Made by a program: the position numbers and the translations under genes. Below, piece after piece: positions 1-8,205 of a stretch of 20,293 bases of DNA (its first letter is position 1; each line of letters begins with the position of its first letter). The DNA lies in the IMG/VR virus record IMGVR_UViG_3300020457_000140, positions 1 through 20,293 of that record. The stretch is one strand, 5' to 3'. The notes beneath the pieces are model-generated. The model did not search any database and had not been told where the DNA came from. It worked only from the letters and a program-made list of their open reading frames with translations. This stretch comes from a virus.

Positions 1-1
1 T

Positions 2-30
2 ATTGTACCAAAGAACGACATATTTGTCAA
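2..30 (-). promoter_or_regulatory. Sigma70-type promoter firing leftward out of the window
   Basis: On the minus strand there is a perfect -35 TTGACA (positions 30-25), a 17-bp spacer and TACAAT (7-2) as -10, preceded by TGG, an extended -10 form. It lies just downstream of the reductase gene, so it should drive genes beyond the left edge of the window. Its sequence closely matches a second minus-strand promoter at 19889-19917. Confidence 0.7.
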
Positions 31-65
31 CAAGGGACTATAAATCCCTTGGGTCTACTAGACCC
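31..65. other. Two tandem hairpins at the end of the replication operon
   Basis: CAAGGGA (31-37) pairs with TCCCTTG (45-51). Immediately next to it GGGTCT (51-56) pairs with AGACCC (60-65). The second hairpin contains the stop codon of the reductase gene. No T-run follows on the minus strand, so these are not classical intrinsic terminators. They may stabilise the 3' end of the operon mRNA or partly insulate the next promoter. Confidence 0.5.
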
Positions 66-1740
66 CACAAGAACCACCTTTCCCACCTATTTCACAAATG
101 TCGTGGGTTTCAATGTGTTCTTCAAATTCATCCCCCAATTTTGTTACGGCTTCTGAATATGGTACACCTGTAATGGGTTGTCCACCTCTTGATGCATCTG
201 CGTAACAAGTAAATCCCCTTAATCGATGAGCATATGAAGCTAGACACTTAGCAAAGTCGTCTACTGTGTCTTCATTATTGTATTTTGTACCCCATGCAGG
301 TAGATTTATTGTGCTAGATATTGCCATATCGACATAATCCTGTACGTCTGCTTGAAACTTAATCCTTTTTTCATATTGTGGTGCTAAATCCATAGCAGAC
401 TCAACATCATCTGGATTAACTCCATACCTATCGATTAATTCTTGGGCAGCATTATCAACGACATATTGATACATCCATTTCTTATCGCCTTTAAGGTATC
501 TTCTTTTATAGGCAACGGCAAAAATTGGCTCAATTCCCGTAGATGTTCCAGCTAATATTCCTATAGATCCCGTAGGAGCAATCGATCTGTTAGCTACAGG
601 TCTTGATATTCCAAGTTCATCTGCAAATTCCTTAGATATTTTGTTAGAAACTCCTTTATAAACCGAAAGCCAATTGTGTAATTCTGGAGTAACTTCATAG
701 GAATATCTACGGCTTAGTAACCATTCATGCATCCCCATCAAACCTAAACCTAAACGTCTATTCTTTTCTCTTATATCATAAACTTTTTCATATGGGAGTT
801 TGGCTCTAAGAGTTCCACAAAGAAGAAACTTAGTAGATAATTCAACTATTGTTTTAAACTCTGCAAGGCTCTCAATTCTGCCTAGATTAATACTTCCCAG
901 ATTACATACGTCAGAGTCAGAATCCGATACTACTTCACAACAAGCATTACGAAGAGTATCATTTTCATTTTCAAAGAAATTAAAACTGAATCCAGGTTCT
1001 GATGTTCTAAGTGCTTGAGCCACATTCTTTCTAAAGGTATCTCCTACCTCACCTGTTTCCATGTAGGACAATAACCAATCGGTGTCATAGTTTAAACTAA
1101 TATTAGTCATGTCGAGAGGTGCTGGGAAATTGAAATCTTCTACCTTTATATCCCATAGCGATTTTCCCGTAGAGCCGACAGGCATTGAGTGCCAATCCTT
1201 TGCTTTTAAAAAGGATTCAGCATCGCCGTGTTGCCAATTTAAACTTGCATAAATTGCACTTCTACGATTGCCCCCCTGCATGATGCGACTACCTATACTA
1301 TTGATCATTTCCATTTTTGGGATTGGCCCTGATGCTACACCGCCTGTTTTACTAATAGGACTTCCAGCAGGTCTATAAACAGAATAATCTACACCAATGC
1401 CACCCCCCGTCATAAGACAACTTTCGGCTTTCCAACTTAGGTTTGCCCAATCTTCACGGGTATCTTCTTCAGCTTTTAGTAGATAGCAATTATTAAAAAA
1501 CTTGTTAGGTCTACCTGCGTAGTAAATATATCTGCCACCTGGAATGAACTTCATGTCAGTTATAATCTGTGTTAATTCAGACTTTTCATCCCGTGTCATT
1601 TTATCTTGGGCAACATCTTCAACTAATGTCCTTGCTAGTTTTTCCCAAGTTTCACAACCTTCATGTCTATACTTATCATTAAATATAGTTTCAGAGAATT
1701 TGGATCTAAAAGAGGGGTTTAAATTGCTCTTAAAACTCAT
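58..1740 (-). CDS. nrdJ: Adenosylcobalamin-dependent (class II) ribonucleotide reductase
   Basis: This enzyme reduces ribonucleotides to deoxyribonucleotides and so supplies dNTPs for phage DNA synthesis in the cytoplasm. The 560-aa product shows the active-site core NACCEV, giving N265, C267 (thiyl radical) and E269, with the redox pair C85 (NNCYLL) and C279 (CNLGSINL). The glycine-rich TGGGIGVDYS segment (111-120) and the APTGSIG loop (388-394) are also present. C549 and C558 near the C-terminus could be the shuttle cysteines that accept electrons from thioredoxin or glutaredoxin. No small radical-generating subunit gene is present, and the sequence style is that of B12-dependent NrdJ, which needs no oxygen. 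It is shorter than most cellular NrdJ proteins, as is common in phages. It is the last gene of the operon; its ATG overlaps the MazG stop as ATGA. Confidence 0.92.
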   Translation of the reverse strand: MSFKSNLNPSFRSKFSETIFNDKYRHEGCETWEKLARTLVEDVAQDKMTRDEKSELTQIITDMKFIPGGRYIYYAGRPNKFFNNCYLLKAEEDTREDWANLSWKAESCLMTGGGIGVDYSVYRPAGSPISKTGGVASGPIPKMEMINSIGSRIMQGGNRRSAIYASLNWQHGDAESFLKAKDWHSMPVGSTGKSLWDIKVEDFNFPAPLDMTNISLNYDTDWLLSYMETGEVGDTFRKNVAQALRTSEPGFSFNFFENENDTLRNACCEVVSDSDSDVCNLGSINLGRIESLAEFKTIVELSTKFLLCGTLRAKLPYEKVYDIREKNRRLGLGLMGMHEWLLSRRYSYEVTPELHNWLSVYKGVSNKISKEFADELGISRPVANRSIAPTGSIGILAGTSTGIEPIFAVAYKRRYLKGDKKWMYQYVVDNAAQELIDRYGVNPDDVESAMDLAPQYEKRIKFQADVQDYVDMAISSTINLPAWGTKYNNEDTVDDFAKCLASYAHRLRGFTCYADASRGGQPITGVPYSEAVTKLGDEFEEHIETHDICEIGGKGGSCGV

Positions 1741-2063
1741 CGATTATCCCCACTTCCCTGTATAACATTTCTTTCTAAACGGGAGTTCAGTTTTTGAAGA
1801 TTCATCAATGCACCATGATCTAATGGCATACCAATATCAGTACAAATAGCAGATAAATACCAAAGACAATCACCTATTTCTTTTAGCATTTCTGTGCGAT
1901 CTTCATCAGACATGACCCCACCTTTATCTCGTATTATCTTTTTGTACTTGTCAGCTACTTCACCAGCTTCAGATACTAATCCTAAAATAGGATAGGTAAT
2001 CTTTTTATCTTCTGGATAAATCATATACTTTTGTGCTTTTGTTTGATATTCGCCTATATCCAT
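1737..2063 (-). CDS. mazG: MazG-like nucleoside triphosphate pyrophosphohydrolase
   Basis: MazG-family enzymes hydrolyse (d)NTPs, and in some phages (p)ppGpp has been proposed as a substrate, to NMP and pyrophosphate. The 108-aa product has the family metal-binding pattern: SEAGE (E32, E35) in one helix and EIGD (E62, D65) in the next, the EExxE/ExxD arrangement of a single-domain MazG. The start is ATG at 2063 in a TAATG overlap with the upstream gene, with a GGAG-type ribosome binding site. Its place between DUF3310 and the reductase suggests a role in nucleotide pool control or in prolonging host metabolism during infection. The actual substrate cannot be read from the sequence. Confidence 0.85.
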   Translation of the reverse strand: MDIGEYQTKAQKYMIYPEDKKITYPILGLVSEAGEVADKYKKIIRDKGGVMSDEDRTEMLKEIGDCLWYLSAICTDIGMPLDHGALMNLQKLNSRLERNVIQGSGDNR

Positions 2064-2392
2064 TACTTATTCTCCTTCTGGATTTGCATTGTTATTAAAC
2101 GATTTAAATACCACCTACATTTCTGTAGGTCTTTTAATGGATGATCCTTTGAGTAGTATCGCCATATATATTTCAAAATATTTGCTTGGCAGGGGATTTC
2201 ATTAGAGTTTGGATTTGCAGAAACGGCAGATTCAATTGCATCAATGCATTCAATATCACCATTTGTATAATGCGATGGATGATTGATTAAATCCTCTTTG
2301 TATTCCCCTTTAAAACTATCGATGCCACCTTCTTTTTTTTCTGGCAAAGGTGGGCAGTAAGCACTATTAAAATTTCCTTTAGGATTTGACAT
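2063..2392 (-). CDS. DUF3310 family protein
   Basis: The 109-aa product carries the conserved C-terminal half of DUF3310: INHPSHYTNGDIECID (about 36-51), then NILKYIWRYY and LKDLQKCRWYLNRLI near the end. The family is very common in phage replication and nucleotide metabolism clusters and is sometimes annotated as a nucleotide kinase, but I know of no firm biochemical role. The first 35 residues are low in conserved features and probably flexible. It starts by TAATG overlap with the upstream gene and ends by TAATG overlap with MazG, so the three genes are translationally coupled. Confidence 0.85.
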   Translation of the reverse strand: MSNPKGNFNSAYCPPLPEKKEGGIDSFKGEYKEDLINHPSHYTNGDIECIDAIESAVSANPNSNEIPCQANILKYIWRYYSKDHPLKDLQKCRWYLNRLITMQIQKENK

Positions 2393-2685
2393 TACTGTTT
2401 TCTCCTAGTGAAATGAATTACTTTAGCACCCTTCTCATCTTCCTTCTGTTTCTCCTCAATCTTTTCTAAAAGTTCAGGATCTGGCTCAAAGCTTAATATG
2501 TCTTGTTGTTCCATCTTTCTATCTACAAGTTCTAGAAGACCTGATAAAACATCCATAACCTGATCAACTTTGTAGTCGGGGTAATCACTCGTAAAATTGT
2601 TATTAATAGTAACAACTACTTTATTCTTTTCTTCATCGAACCTAATTAAAACAATGGATTGATTTTCATCGAAAGAAACTATCAT
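2392..2685 (-). CDS. Hypothetical protein, highly charged C-terminus
   Basis: I do not recognise this 97-aa protein. Its N-terminal half alternates hydrophobic and charged residues (for example SIVLIRFDEE and KVVVTINNN), which suggests a small beta-sheet fold. The rest is helical and strongly charged, ending with a basic tail (HFTRRKQ). The ATG at 2685 overlaps the stop of the upstream nuclease as ATGA, and its own stop overlaps the DUF3310 start. The tight coupling suggests an accessory of the replication or nuclease genes. Confidence 0.75.
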   Translation of the reverse strand: MIVSFDENQSIVLIRFDEEKNKVVVTINNNFTSDYPDYKVDQVMDVLSGLLELVDRKMEQQDILSFEPDPELLEKIEEKQKEDEKGAKVIHFTRRKQ

Positions 2686-3026
2686 TTTTTACTCCTGACA
2701 ATATTAAAAAAAACTTCAGCATCCATACAAACCAAAGGGTTTCTATAGTCAGCTTTAATGATTACGATAGGATCACAAGTAGATGGGCAATTTTGATTTG
2801 CCTGATCAAAGTATTGGTAAACACCTATCTTTTTTCTAGATTTGCATTCCACACTATAAGGAAATTTCTTCCTAGCTAATGGACTTAGTTGAATATCTTC
2901 TCCAGATACTCCCATTGAGGTAGACTTAACATCATCTTTTTCTAGTTTAGGATAACAACATAAAATCATATCCCTAACCCATTGCTGAAGTTTTCTACCT
3001 TTTGCCTTTGCTGATGAAGTTTTCAT
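2682..3026 (-). CDS. Small PD-(D/E)XK endonuclease, possible junction resolvase
   Basis: The 114-aa product has a helical N-terminus (KAKGRKLQQWVRDMIL) followed by SGEDIQLSP and YSVECKSRKK. This gives the PD-(D/E)XK core D44...E60-x-K62. Size and motif spacing resemble phage resolvase-type enzymes such as T7 endonuclease I, which cut branched DNA before packaging or degrade host DNA. Start choice: the reading frame is open upstream to a TTG at 3038, but the ATG at 3026 overlaps the stop of the preceding nuclease gene as ATGA, the usual coupling in this operon. Whether it cuts junctions or linear DNA is not visible. Confidence 0.7.
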   Translation of the reverse strand: MKTSSAKAKGRKLQQWVRDMILCCYPKLEKDDVKSTSMGVSGEDIQLSPLARKKFPYSVECKSRKKIGVYQYFDQANQNCPSTCDPIVIIKADYRNPLVCMDAEVFFNIVRSKK

Positions 3027-3868
3027 TCCACATACCAAACCATCTTTGGTTGTTGTGCTTGAGAAAGTGTTTGAGGTCTTAATTCAGCATTTTTCCAACA
3101 ATCACTTAAATAAGAACAGTAAGTACAAGTTTTTGGTAACGTCTTTTTACCTGTTGGTTTCTGTCTAAAATACTCATCTACTGGTTTAAAACATCTTTTA
3201 AATGGCTCATTATTTTTTAATGCTTTAGCCGTCTTTTCAATTTGTTTTAAAACTAATTCTTTTTGCTCTTTTGTTAAATCGCACTCAACAACCTTTATTT
3301 CACCGCTGGATTTATCCATGACAATCCAACCACCTGCATCCTTACCTTGAGATTCAGCATATCCAACCAATTGTGGTATATAGCCAAAGTCATCTTCCTT
3401 TTGTAAGGCACTAAAACCTTTTCTCCATTTTTGATTAAACGCCCAAGGTGCTGAAGACTTAATATCATAGACTTTATCGTCTATTTGAATGTCATCTTCA
3501 CCCTCAATAACAAACTCACCTAGCTTTAATTTTACCTTGGATTTACCCCCTGTAATATTAACGCCAGATAACCTTAACAAAAATGTTTGGAGAATCTCAG
3601 ATATATCGCCATGCATCATTCTCATCCAATGATTATATGGCATAGAAGAACGGGTTGCCCCTGCCTTCTCCTTTTGGAGTTGGCAAAGGGGTTTCCCTAC
3701 ATTAGACATTCTAAGCCTAAATTTTTCTTCTCTTTTACTAAGCTGACGTTTTAAAGCATCTCTAAATTCATTAACGGCACTTTCTATTAACTCTTCTTTA
3801 ATATCGAGTTTATCAAAATCACCATTTGAAAGCTTAGTACAAACAAATTCTAAAGATGGTTCAATCAT
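3023..3868 (-). CDS. Cas4-like PD-(D/E)XK exonuclease with probable Fe-S cluster
   Basis: A 281-aa nuclease of the Cas4/AddB-like class. Visible motifs are H86 (MMHGDISE), IEGEDD (D125/D126), YDIKSS (D135, K137; the D-x-K catalytic step) and IPQLVGY (Q166, Y170; motif IV). One cysteine before the nuclease core (C62 in GKPLCQ) and three after it (C248, C251, C257 in TCTYCSYLSDCW) form the split four-cysteine arrangement that holds a 4Fe-4S cluster in Cas4 proteins. No CRISPR array or Cas genes are present, so it most likely acts as the phage exonuclease in recombination or host DNA breakdown, in the place T7 gp6 occupies. The ATG at 3868 overlaps the preceding stop as TGATG. Confidence 0.82.
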   Translation of the reverse strand: MIEPSLEFVCTKLSNGDFDKLDIKEELIESAVNEFRDALKRQLSKREEKFRLRMSNVGKPLCQLQKEKAGATRSSMPYNHWMRMMHGDISEILQTFLLRLSGVNITGGKSKVKLKLGEFVIEGEDDIQIDDKVYDIKSSAPWAFNQKWRKGFSALQKEDDFGYIPQLVGYAESQGKDAGGWIVMDKSSGEIKVVECDLTKEQKELVLKQIEKTAKALKNNEPFKRCFKPVDEYFRQKPTGKKTLPKTCTYCSYLSDCWKNAELRPQTLSQAQQPKMVWYVE

Positions 3869-4710
3869 CAAACCAAGTCTTTTTCTAACTCACTTAACTT
3901 TTCAGCATCTTCAATCATATCTGTAGCATTATCAGTTATGCTATTTTGTTGTATTTGATCGATGTATGCTTTGTTAACAAATGCATTAGCATTCTTAATT
4001 ATATTGACAATAACTCTAAGTGTTTCCAGAGTCTTTTCATCTAAAGAAACTGGATTTTTAAAGTCAGGTTTGTATTCCATTGTAAAATAAGAAACACCAC
4101 CCGTTTTCTGCTTTGCCGTTGTTACATCACACCAGTAATCATAGAGTCTTTTATTGCGTGGCAGTATCTTTAAATACTGTTCGTTAAACTGCTTAAAGTT
4201 GGAAGATTTATTAAATATTATAGCAGGTTTATTCTCTACTTTCAATGAATTTCCATCAGCATCTTTACCTTCATAGGACACTAGGACACGAAGGATACGA
4301 TTACATTTTATATCTTTCCAAGATGCCTTCTCATCATCGGGTCTGTCGTACCAATCATCAGGTCTTCCACATTTTAAAGTGCCTTTAGTATCCCTAAATT
4401 CAACATTCCAAGATGGACTCTGAATTGTACGGCAAACAGATTCACCCTTTAATTTGTCAAAGTGATTATATTGATAGACATTACTTAAAGGTCTAATCTT
4501 CATAGAGTCTGTATAAACAGGTTCAATATCATTAGACTTTAAATATAGTTGTCCTCTAGTTAGAGGTCTGCCTTGATTGTCTTCCTCGCTAGTAACAATT
4601 TTAACAATCGGCATCATATCGGCTGGAGATGAATCTCCTGTACCTAATATGTCTGCAAATTCTTTCATTTCGTCACCACCGACATTTAATTCCATAAGGT
4701 CATTATTCAT
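3868..4710 (-). CDS. Putative single-stranded DNA-binding protein
   Basis: No clear domain is recognisable by eye in this 280-aa protein. It lies between DNA polymerase and the exonuclease, where T7-like phages carry their ssDNA-binding protein. It has many aromatic and basic residues in the central region, and its tail is acidic (DNATDMIEDAEKLSELEKDL), as in gp2.5 and SSB proteins that recruit partners. The frame is open to an ATG at 4740, but a promoter at 4743-4771 would start transcription near 4736, so I place the start at ATG 4710, preceded by AAAAGGA. It is the one gene in this part of the operon with its own promoter, consistent with the high copy number an SSB needs. Function is inferred from context. 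Confidence 0.6.
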   Translation of the reverse strand: MNNDLMELNVGGDEMKEFADILGTGDSSPADMMPIVKIVTSEEDNQGRPLTRGQLYLKSNDIEPVYTDSMKIRPLSNVYQYNHFDKLKGESVCRTIQSPSWNVEFRDTKGTLKCGRPDDWYDRPDDEKASWKDIKCNRILRVLVSYEGKDADGNSLKVENKPAIIFNKSSNFKQFNEQYLKILPRNKRLYDYWCDVTTAKQKTGGVSYFTMEYKPDFKNPVSLDEKTLETLRVIVNIIKNANAFVNKAYIDQIQQNSITDNATDMIEDAEKLSELEKDLV

Positions 4711-4742
4711 AATATTTTGATTCCTTTTATTGCTATGCATAA

Positions 4743-4771
4743 TATCTATATTAGTAACGCCACTTAGTCAA
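4743..4771 (-). promoter_or_regulatory. Internal promoter for the SSB-like gene
   Basis: Minus-strand TTGACT (4771-4766), 17-bp spacer, then TAGATA (4748-4743). The -35 overlaps the last codons of the DNA polymerase gene. The expected start point near 4736 lies just upstream of the ATG at 4710 and its AAAAGGA site. The -10 is only a partial match to consensus. Confidence 0.5.
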
Positions 4772-6875
4772 GGGGCATTTCAGATAAATTCATCCAATCT
4801 TTACCCATAGACATTTCAACATCTAGAGGTATGGAAAATTCATAATTAAATCTGTCTTTAATCTCAGTTTTTATATCTCTCATTGCCCAAGTAAGTATCT
4901 TTTTTACATGGATTTCTTCACTTGGATGGGTATCTACAACTATAGAATCGTGTACTGTTAAAATTAACTTGGACTTGAGATTAAATTTCTTAAATTTCCT
5001 CAAGGCTCTGACACAGGAAAGAGGAACTATATCTGCCGTAGCAAAGGATTGGCAGGGAAAATTAACAATTTGTGTACTATTACTTACTCTACCATTTCTA
5101 AATGCTTGGACATTGTTAAACCTAAACTGTCTTCCACTTGGTATAGTAACTAAGCCACTTCTTATCACTTCTTCTTTTAATTTTTTATGCCACTCTGCTA
5201 GACCCTTATAGACTTCAAAAAACTCTTTAAAGTATTGTCTAACATGAGGTGGCTCATTTGCACCCATGCCACCATAAAGTGGGGCAAAAGTAAAAGCTTT
5301 AGATTTTTGGCGTTCATCTTTAGTTACATCTTCAACGTCTTTCTTATATATAATACTTGCCGTCTGCTTATGAATGTCTTTTCCATGTAAAATGTCTTCT
5401 TCTATCTGTTTGTCGCCAGATAAAATACCTGCAACTCTAAACTCCAAACCACTATAATCAAATTCAACAATACTACCCCCCTCAAAACGAGATACGATAG
5501 CTTTTCTTACAGGAAATTTCTGACTTTTTGGCTGATTTTGAAAATTAGGTCTAGTACTAGAAAGTCTTCCTGTTCTGGTCTGACATTGGTTAAATTCTGG
5601 ATAGATTATATTATTAGATCGTGTCCATCTTTTGATGCCAACAACAAAACTATCTAAATAAGTAGAAATAGCATTTAATCTAATAATTTTTTCAATAAAT
5701 TCGGCAGCCAAAGGTCTTTCTAACTCATTCGCTCTATATAATAGCTTACCTAATGTAATTTTATCTGTCTTAAAACCATGAATAGATGCATCTCGTGGAC
5801 TTAGAGGAGCTAATTTTAAACCTGCCACTTCTTTTTGAGGAATGTACATTGCTCCCTCACCACTACATACAGGACACTTAGTTAAATTTTTCCAAGGCTC
5901 ACCATTCTTCTTAATTTTCTGGATAGTTCCTTTTCCATAACAAGCAGTACATTTTTTAGCGATAGTTTTATAAACTTTCTGTGTTGTTGCCCTTACTTGT
6001 TTAACAAAGTTGCTATCTGACATTCTGGGTGGGGGAAGGGGTTTTCCTTGTGGATTTACCCCTATATTCCATACATCTCTATGCAAATCCCTGTCTTTTA
6101 CCCTTCTTGAGTACACTACGGCACATAAATCAGCACCAGAATGAAGATTAATGGGTGTATCCCCCATAATCTCTTCAATAATCTTCTTTAATCTCTTCTC
6201 TATTTCATTTTTTTCCTGTAAAAACTCTTCTTCCACTTTTAAGAGTTCTTCCATATTGATTTTTATGCCGTTTCGTTCAATTTCAACAAGAAATCCCATC
6301 ATATCCATCATAAGATCGAACACAGGCTTTAAACCTTTATTGTGTACGGCAAGTAAATCTTTTTGTTGATCTTGGTATACATCCCTACAGGACAAAACAT
6401 CAGCTTGTAGGTATTCAAGGACAACAGGCAACTCAATTTGCTCAAATCCAACACCTTGTTTAAATAAACTATCTACTAAATCAGACTTTTTGAGCGTAAC
6501 CATTCTTCTTTCAGCCGTAGCTTTTAAAGATTTGGATATTTGTGTTTGACCCCTATTAAAAATGTACTCCCCAATCATTGTGCAATACACTTTTTCGGGG
6601 AGAACAAAACCTCTCTCTAATAATTGAAGTACATCAAATTTGGCATTATGAAATACTGCTATGTCTGCGGAAGAAAGTCTTTTTTGAAGTAACTCCCTAC
6701 TGTCAGAGATTGCCTGATCGTTATGAAAGTATACAGAATACTCATAGCCATGCTCCTGTGTCCACCACCCTACGGCAACCAATTTATTTAGTGGGTTTTT
6801 AGCACTATTATCTATTAACCCATCAAATCTCTGTACTGTGGTTTCACAATCTAAAACAATAATGTTATTCGACAT
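4764..6875 (-). CDS. Family A DNA polymerase with 3'-5' exonuclease and a zinc-finger insertion
   Basis: The replicative polymerase, 703 aa. The exonuclease domain shows LDCETT (D9, E11), HNAKFD (76-81) and YLQADVLSCRD (155-165). The polymerase domain shows motif A FDYSGLEFR (D473), motif B RQKSKAFTFAPLYG (R522, K526, F530) and motif C VHDSIV (H642, D643). F530 sits at the position of E. coli Pol I Phe762, so the enzyme should discriminate against dideoxynucleotides. Unusually, two CxxCxGxG knuckles (C309/C312 and C334/C337) lie in an insertion around residues 255-350, after the thumb motif INLHSGADL. They look like a DnaJ-type zinc finger. T7 polymerase has its thioredoxin-binding insertion before the matching motif, so this is a different insertion point. 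The ATG lies 8 nt inside the 3' end of the helicase gene. Confidence 0.95.
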   Translation of the reverse strand: MSNNIIVLDCETTVQRFDGLIDNSAKNPLNKLVAVGWWTQEHGYEYSVYFHNDQAISDSRELLQKRLSSADIAVFHNAKFDVLQLLERGFVLPEKVYCTMIGEYIFNRGQTQISKSLKATAERRMVTLKKSDLVDSLFKQGVGFEQIELPVVLEYLQADVLSCRDVYQDQQKDLLAVHNKGLKPVFDLMMDMMGFLVEIERNGIKINMEELLKVEEEFLQEKNEIEKRLKKIIEEIMGDTPINLHSGADLCAVVYSRRVKDRDLHRDVWNIGVNPQGKPLPPPRMSDSNFVKQVRATTQKVYKTIAKKCTACYGKGTIQKIKKNGEPWKNLTKCPVCSGEGAMYIPQKEVAGLKLAPLSPRDASIHGFKTDKITLGKLLYRANELERPLAAEFIEKIIRLNAISTYLDSFVVGIKRWTRSNNIIYPEFNQCQTRTGRLSSTRPNFQNQPKSQKFPVRKAIVSRFEGGSIVEFDYSGLEFRVAGILSGDKQIEEDILHGKDIHKQTASIIYKKDVEDVTKDERQKSKAFTFAPLYGGMGANEPPHVRQYFKEFFEVYKGLAEWHKKLKEEVIRSGLVTIPSGRQFRFNNVQAFRNGRVSNSTQIVNFPCQSFATADIVPLSCVRALRKFKKFNLKSKLILTVHDSIVVDTHPSEEIHVKKILTWAMRDIKTEIKDRFNYEFSIPLDVEMSMGKDWMNLSEMPLD

Positions 6876-8088
6876 ATCGGCTCAATTCTGGCTGAATTTG
6901 GCAGATAACTGTGCCATGAAATCCTGACAATTTATTCTTAGAAACAGTTATAAATCTGGTATTATCTGGTATGCCATCTTCTGTTTCTCCAGAGTGCCTT
7001 CCTATACCTAAAATAATATCTGCTTCGCCAGCCTTACCCATTTTTGAACCTGCCATTAAGGTATAACTTAACCTTGTTTTATCTTCGGCTTCGGCAGATG
7101 CTTGGGATAAAGCCAGCACGGCACAATTAGATTTTTTAGCTAGTTCTCTTAACCTTCTGTACAATTCTGCCAATTTTTCGTGGCTTGCATTGTATTTACC
7201 CTCAAGCTGAACCTTGTCGGCTTGATCTAATATAATAATATCAGGCTTTATATAATCGACATAAGACTCTAATTTCATCAAAGACCAATCTTGAGTATCT
7301 TTCATAATCATATTAGATTTAATTTTTGAATAATCAGATACTGCTTTAAAACTCTCTTTAATAATTTGATCTCTATTCATACCTGTAAAGGCTTGGTAGG
7401 CTCTTAGCTTTGTTCTCTTAGACTTTTCCTCGTTACCAATATAAAGAACCTTTGCCCCTTGTTGGCAAAAACCATCTGGTGATACACATAGGCTTACGGC
7501 AAAAGCCGTTTTTCCAGTTTCACTAGTGGCAAAAATAATTCCAAATTCACCTCTTCCAATGCCATAGACATATTTAGAAAGAGTTCGTAGATTAAATTTA
7601 TATCTATTTTCATTAGATGTTTCATATAGAAGTTCCTCTAGATCATCTGTACAGGGTTCTCCAAACTCATCATCAATCTCACTATTTCTAGCAACATTAC
7701 TTATTTGAATAATTTCATCCCACTTATCTGCATTACCTTCTGACACGGCAATACCCAAATTAGCTATTTGTCTACCTCTCTCCCTCTGTTTTAATTGCTT
7801 TAAAACATCTATGGCAACTTCAGTAGTAAGTTTGGGAGTTTGTTCTATTTTAGTAATTAAATTAGTCGCAACATCTTTTTGTGATTGTGTGGCAACAGGA
7901 TAAACAATTTCATGCATAGCCATTACATCTTGTGCAGTAATTGTTTTATTGTAGTTTGTATGAGCCTTCTTAATTATTCTATAAATATCTTTTGTATCGT
8001 CAGAGAATAATGACTCATCTACATATAATTTATTATTTTTGTAAAAGTTATGATTTAGTAAATTACTAAGTAATTTTATTTCTAACAT
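6865..8088 (-). CDS. DnaB-like replicative helicase
   Basis: This 407-aa ATPase should unwind DNA at the replication fork. The C-terminal RecA-like domain starts near residue 175 and shows a DnaB-type Walker A, ATSETGKT (187-194; Ala first, as in DnaB), IGNEE (217-221) with the likely catalytic Glu, Walker B DIIILDQAD (283-291), and LALSQAS (326-332) with the sensor Gln. The N-terminal third is helical and matches the region that binds primase in DnaB proteins. In T7, primase and helicase are one polypeptide; here the primase is separate, about 0.7 kb upstream. The start is ATG 8088 with a good AGAGGTG site. It overlaps the polymerase gene by 11 nt. Confidence 0.9.
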   Translation of the reverse strand: MLEIKLLSNLLNHNFYKNNKLYVDESLFSDDTKDIYRIIKKAHTNYNKTITAQDVMAMHEIVYPVATQSQKDVATNLITKIEQTPKLTTEVAIDVLKQLKQRERGRQIANLGIAVSEGNADKWDEIIQISNVARNSEIDDEFGEPCTDDLEELLYETSNENRYKFNLRTLSKYVYGIGRGEFGIIFATSETGKTAFAVSLCVSPDGFCQQGAKVLYIGNEEKSKRTKLRAYQAFTGMNRDQIIKESFKAVSDYSKIKSNMIMKDTQDWSLMKLESYVDYIKPDIIILDQADKVQLEGKYNASHEKLAELYRRLRELAKKSNCAVLALSQASAEAEDKTRLSYTLMAGSKMGKAGEADIILGIGRHSGETEDGIPDNTRFITVSKNKLSGFHGTVICQIQPELSRYVE

Positions 8089-8105
8089 TGCTCACCTCTT
8101 TAAAT

Positions 8106-8123
8106 TGATAGTTATTACTATCA
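8106..8123. other. Hairpin in the helicase leader
   Basis: TGATAG pairs with CTATCA around the loop TTATTA. It lies 18-35 nt upstream of the helicase ATG and just ahead of its AGAGGTG site, so it could affect translation or be a protein-binding operator. No matching copy was found elsewhere in the window. Confidence 0.4.
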
Positions 8124-8163
8124 CGATTCGGCGAGTTAATAAAGTCTTTTTTTAGAAATAATT

Positions 8164-8197
8164 ATGCCCCCTGGCTATATATATAACTAAGGGGCAT
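8164..8197. other. Hairpin between the helicase and the upstream small gene
   Basis: ATGCCCC (8164-8170) pairs with GGGGCAT (8191-8197) around an AT-rich loop. No T-run follows on either strand, so it is not a standard terminator. It lies between the stop of the 67-aa gene and the helicase leader and may mark an mRNA processing or stability site, since this 117-bp gap is an exception in an otherwise overlapping operon. Confidence 0.45.
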
Positions 8198-8205
8198 TAG
8201 GGAGA

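Noticed and set aside
8164-8197. Intrinsic terminator before the helicase gene
   Set aside because: The stem is good but no T-run follows on either strand, and the helicase belongs to the same operon.
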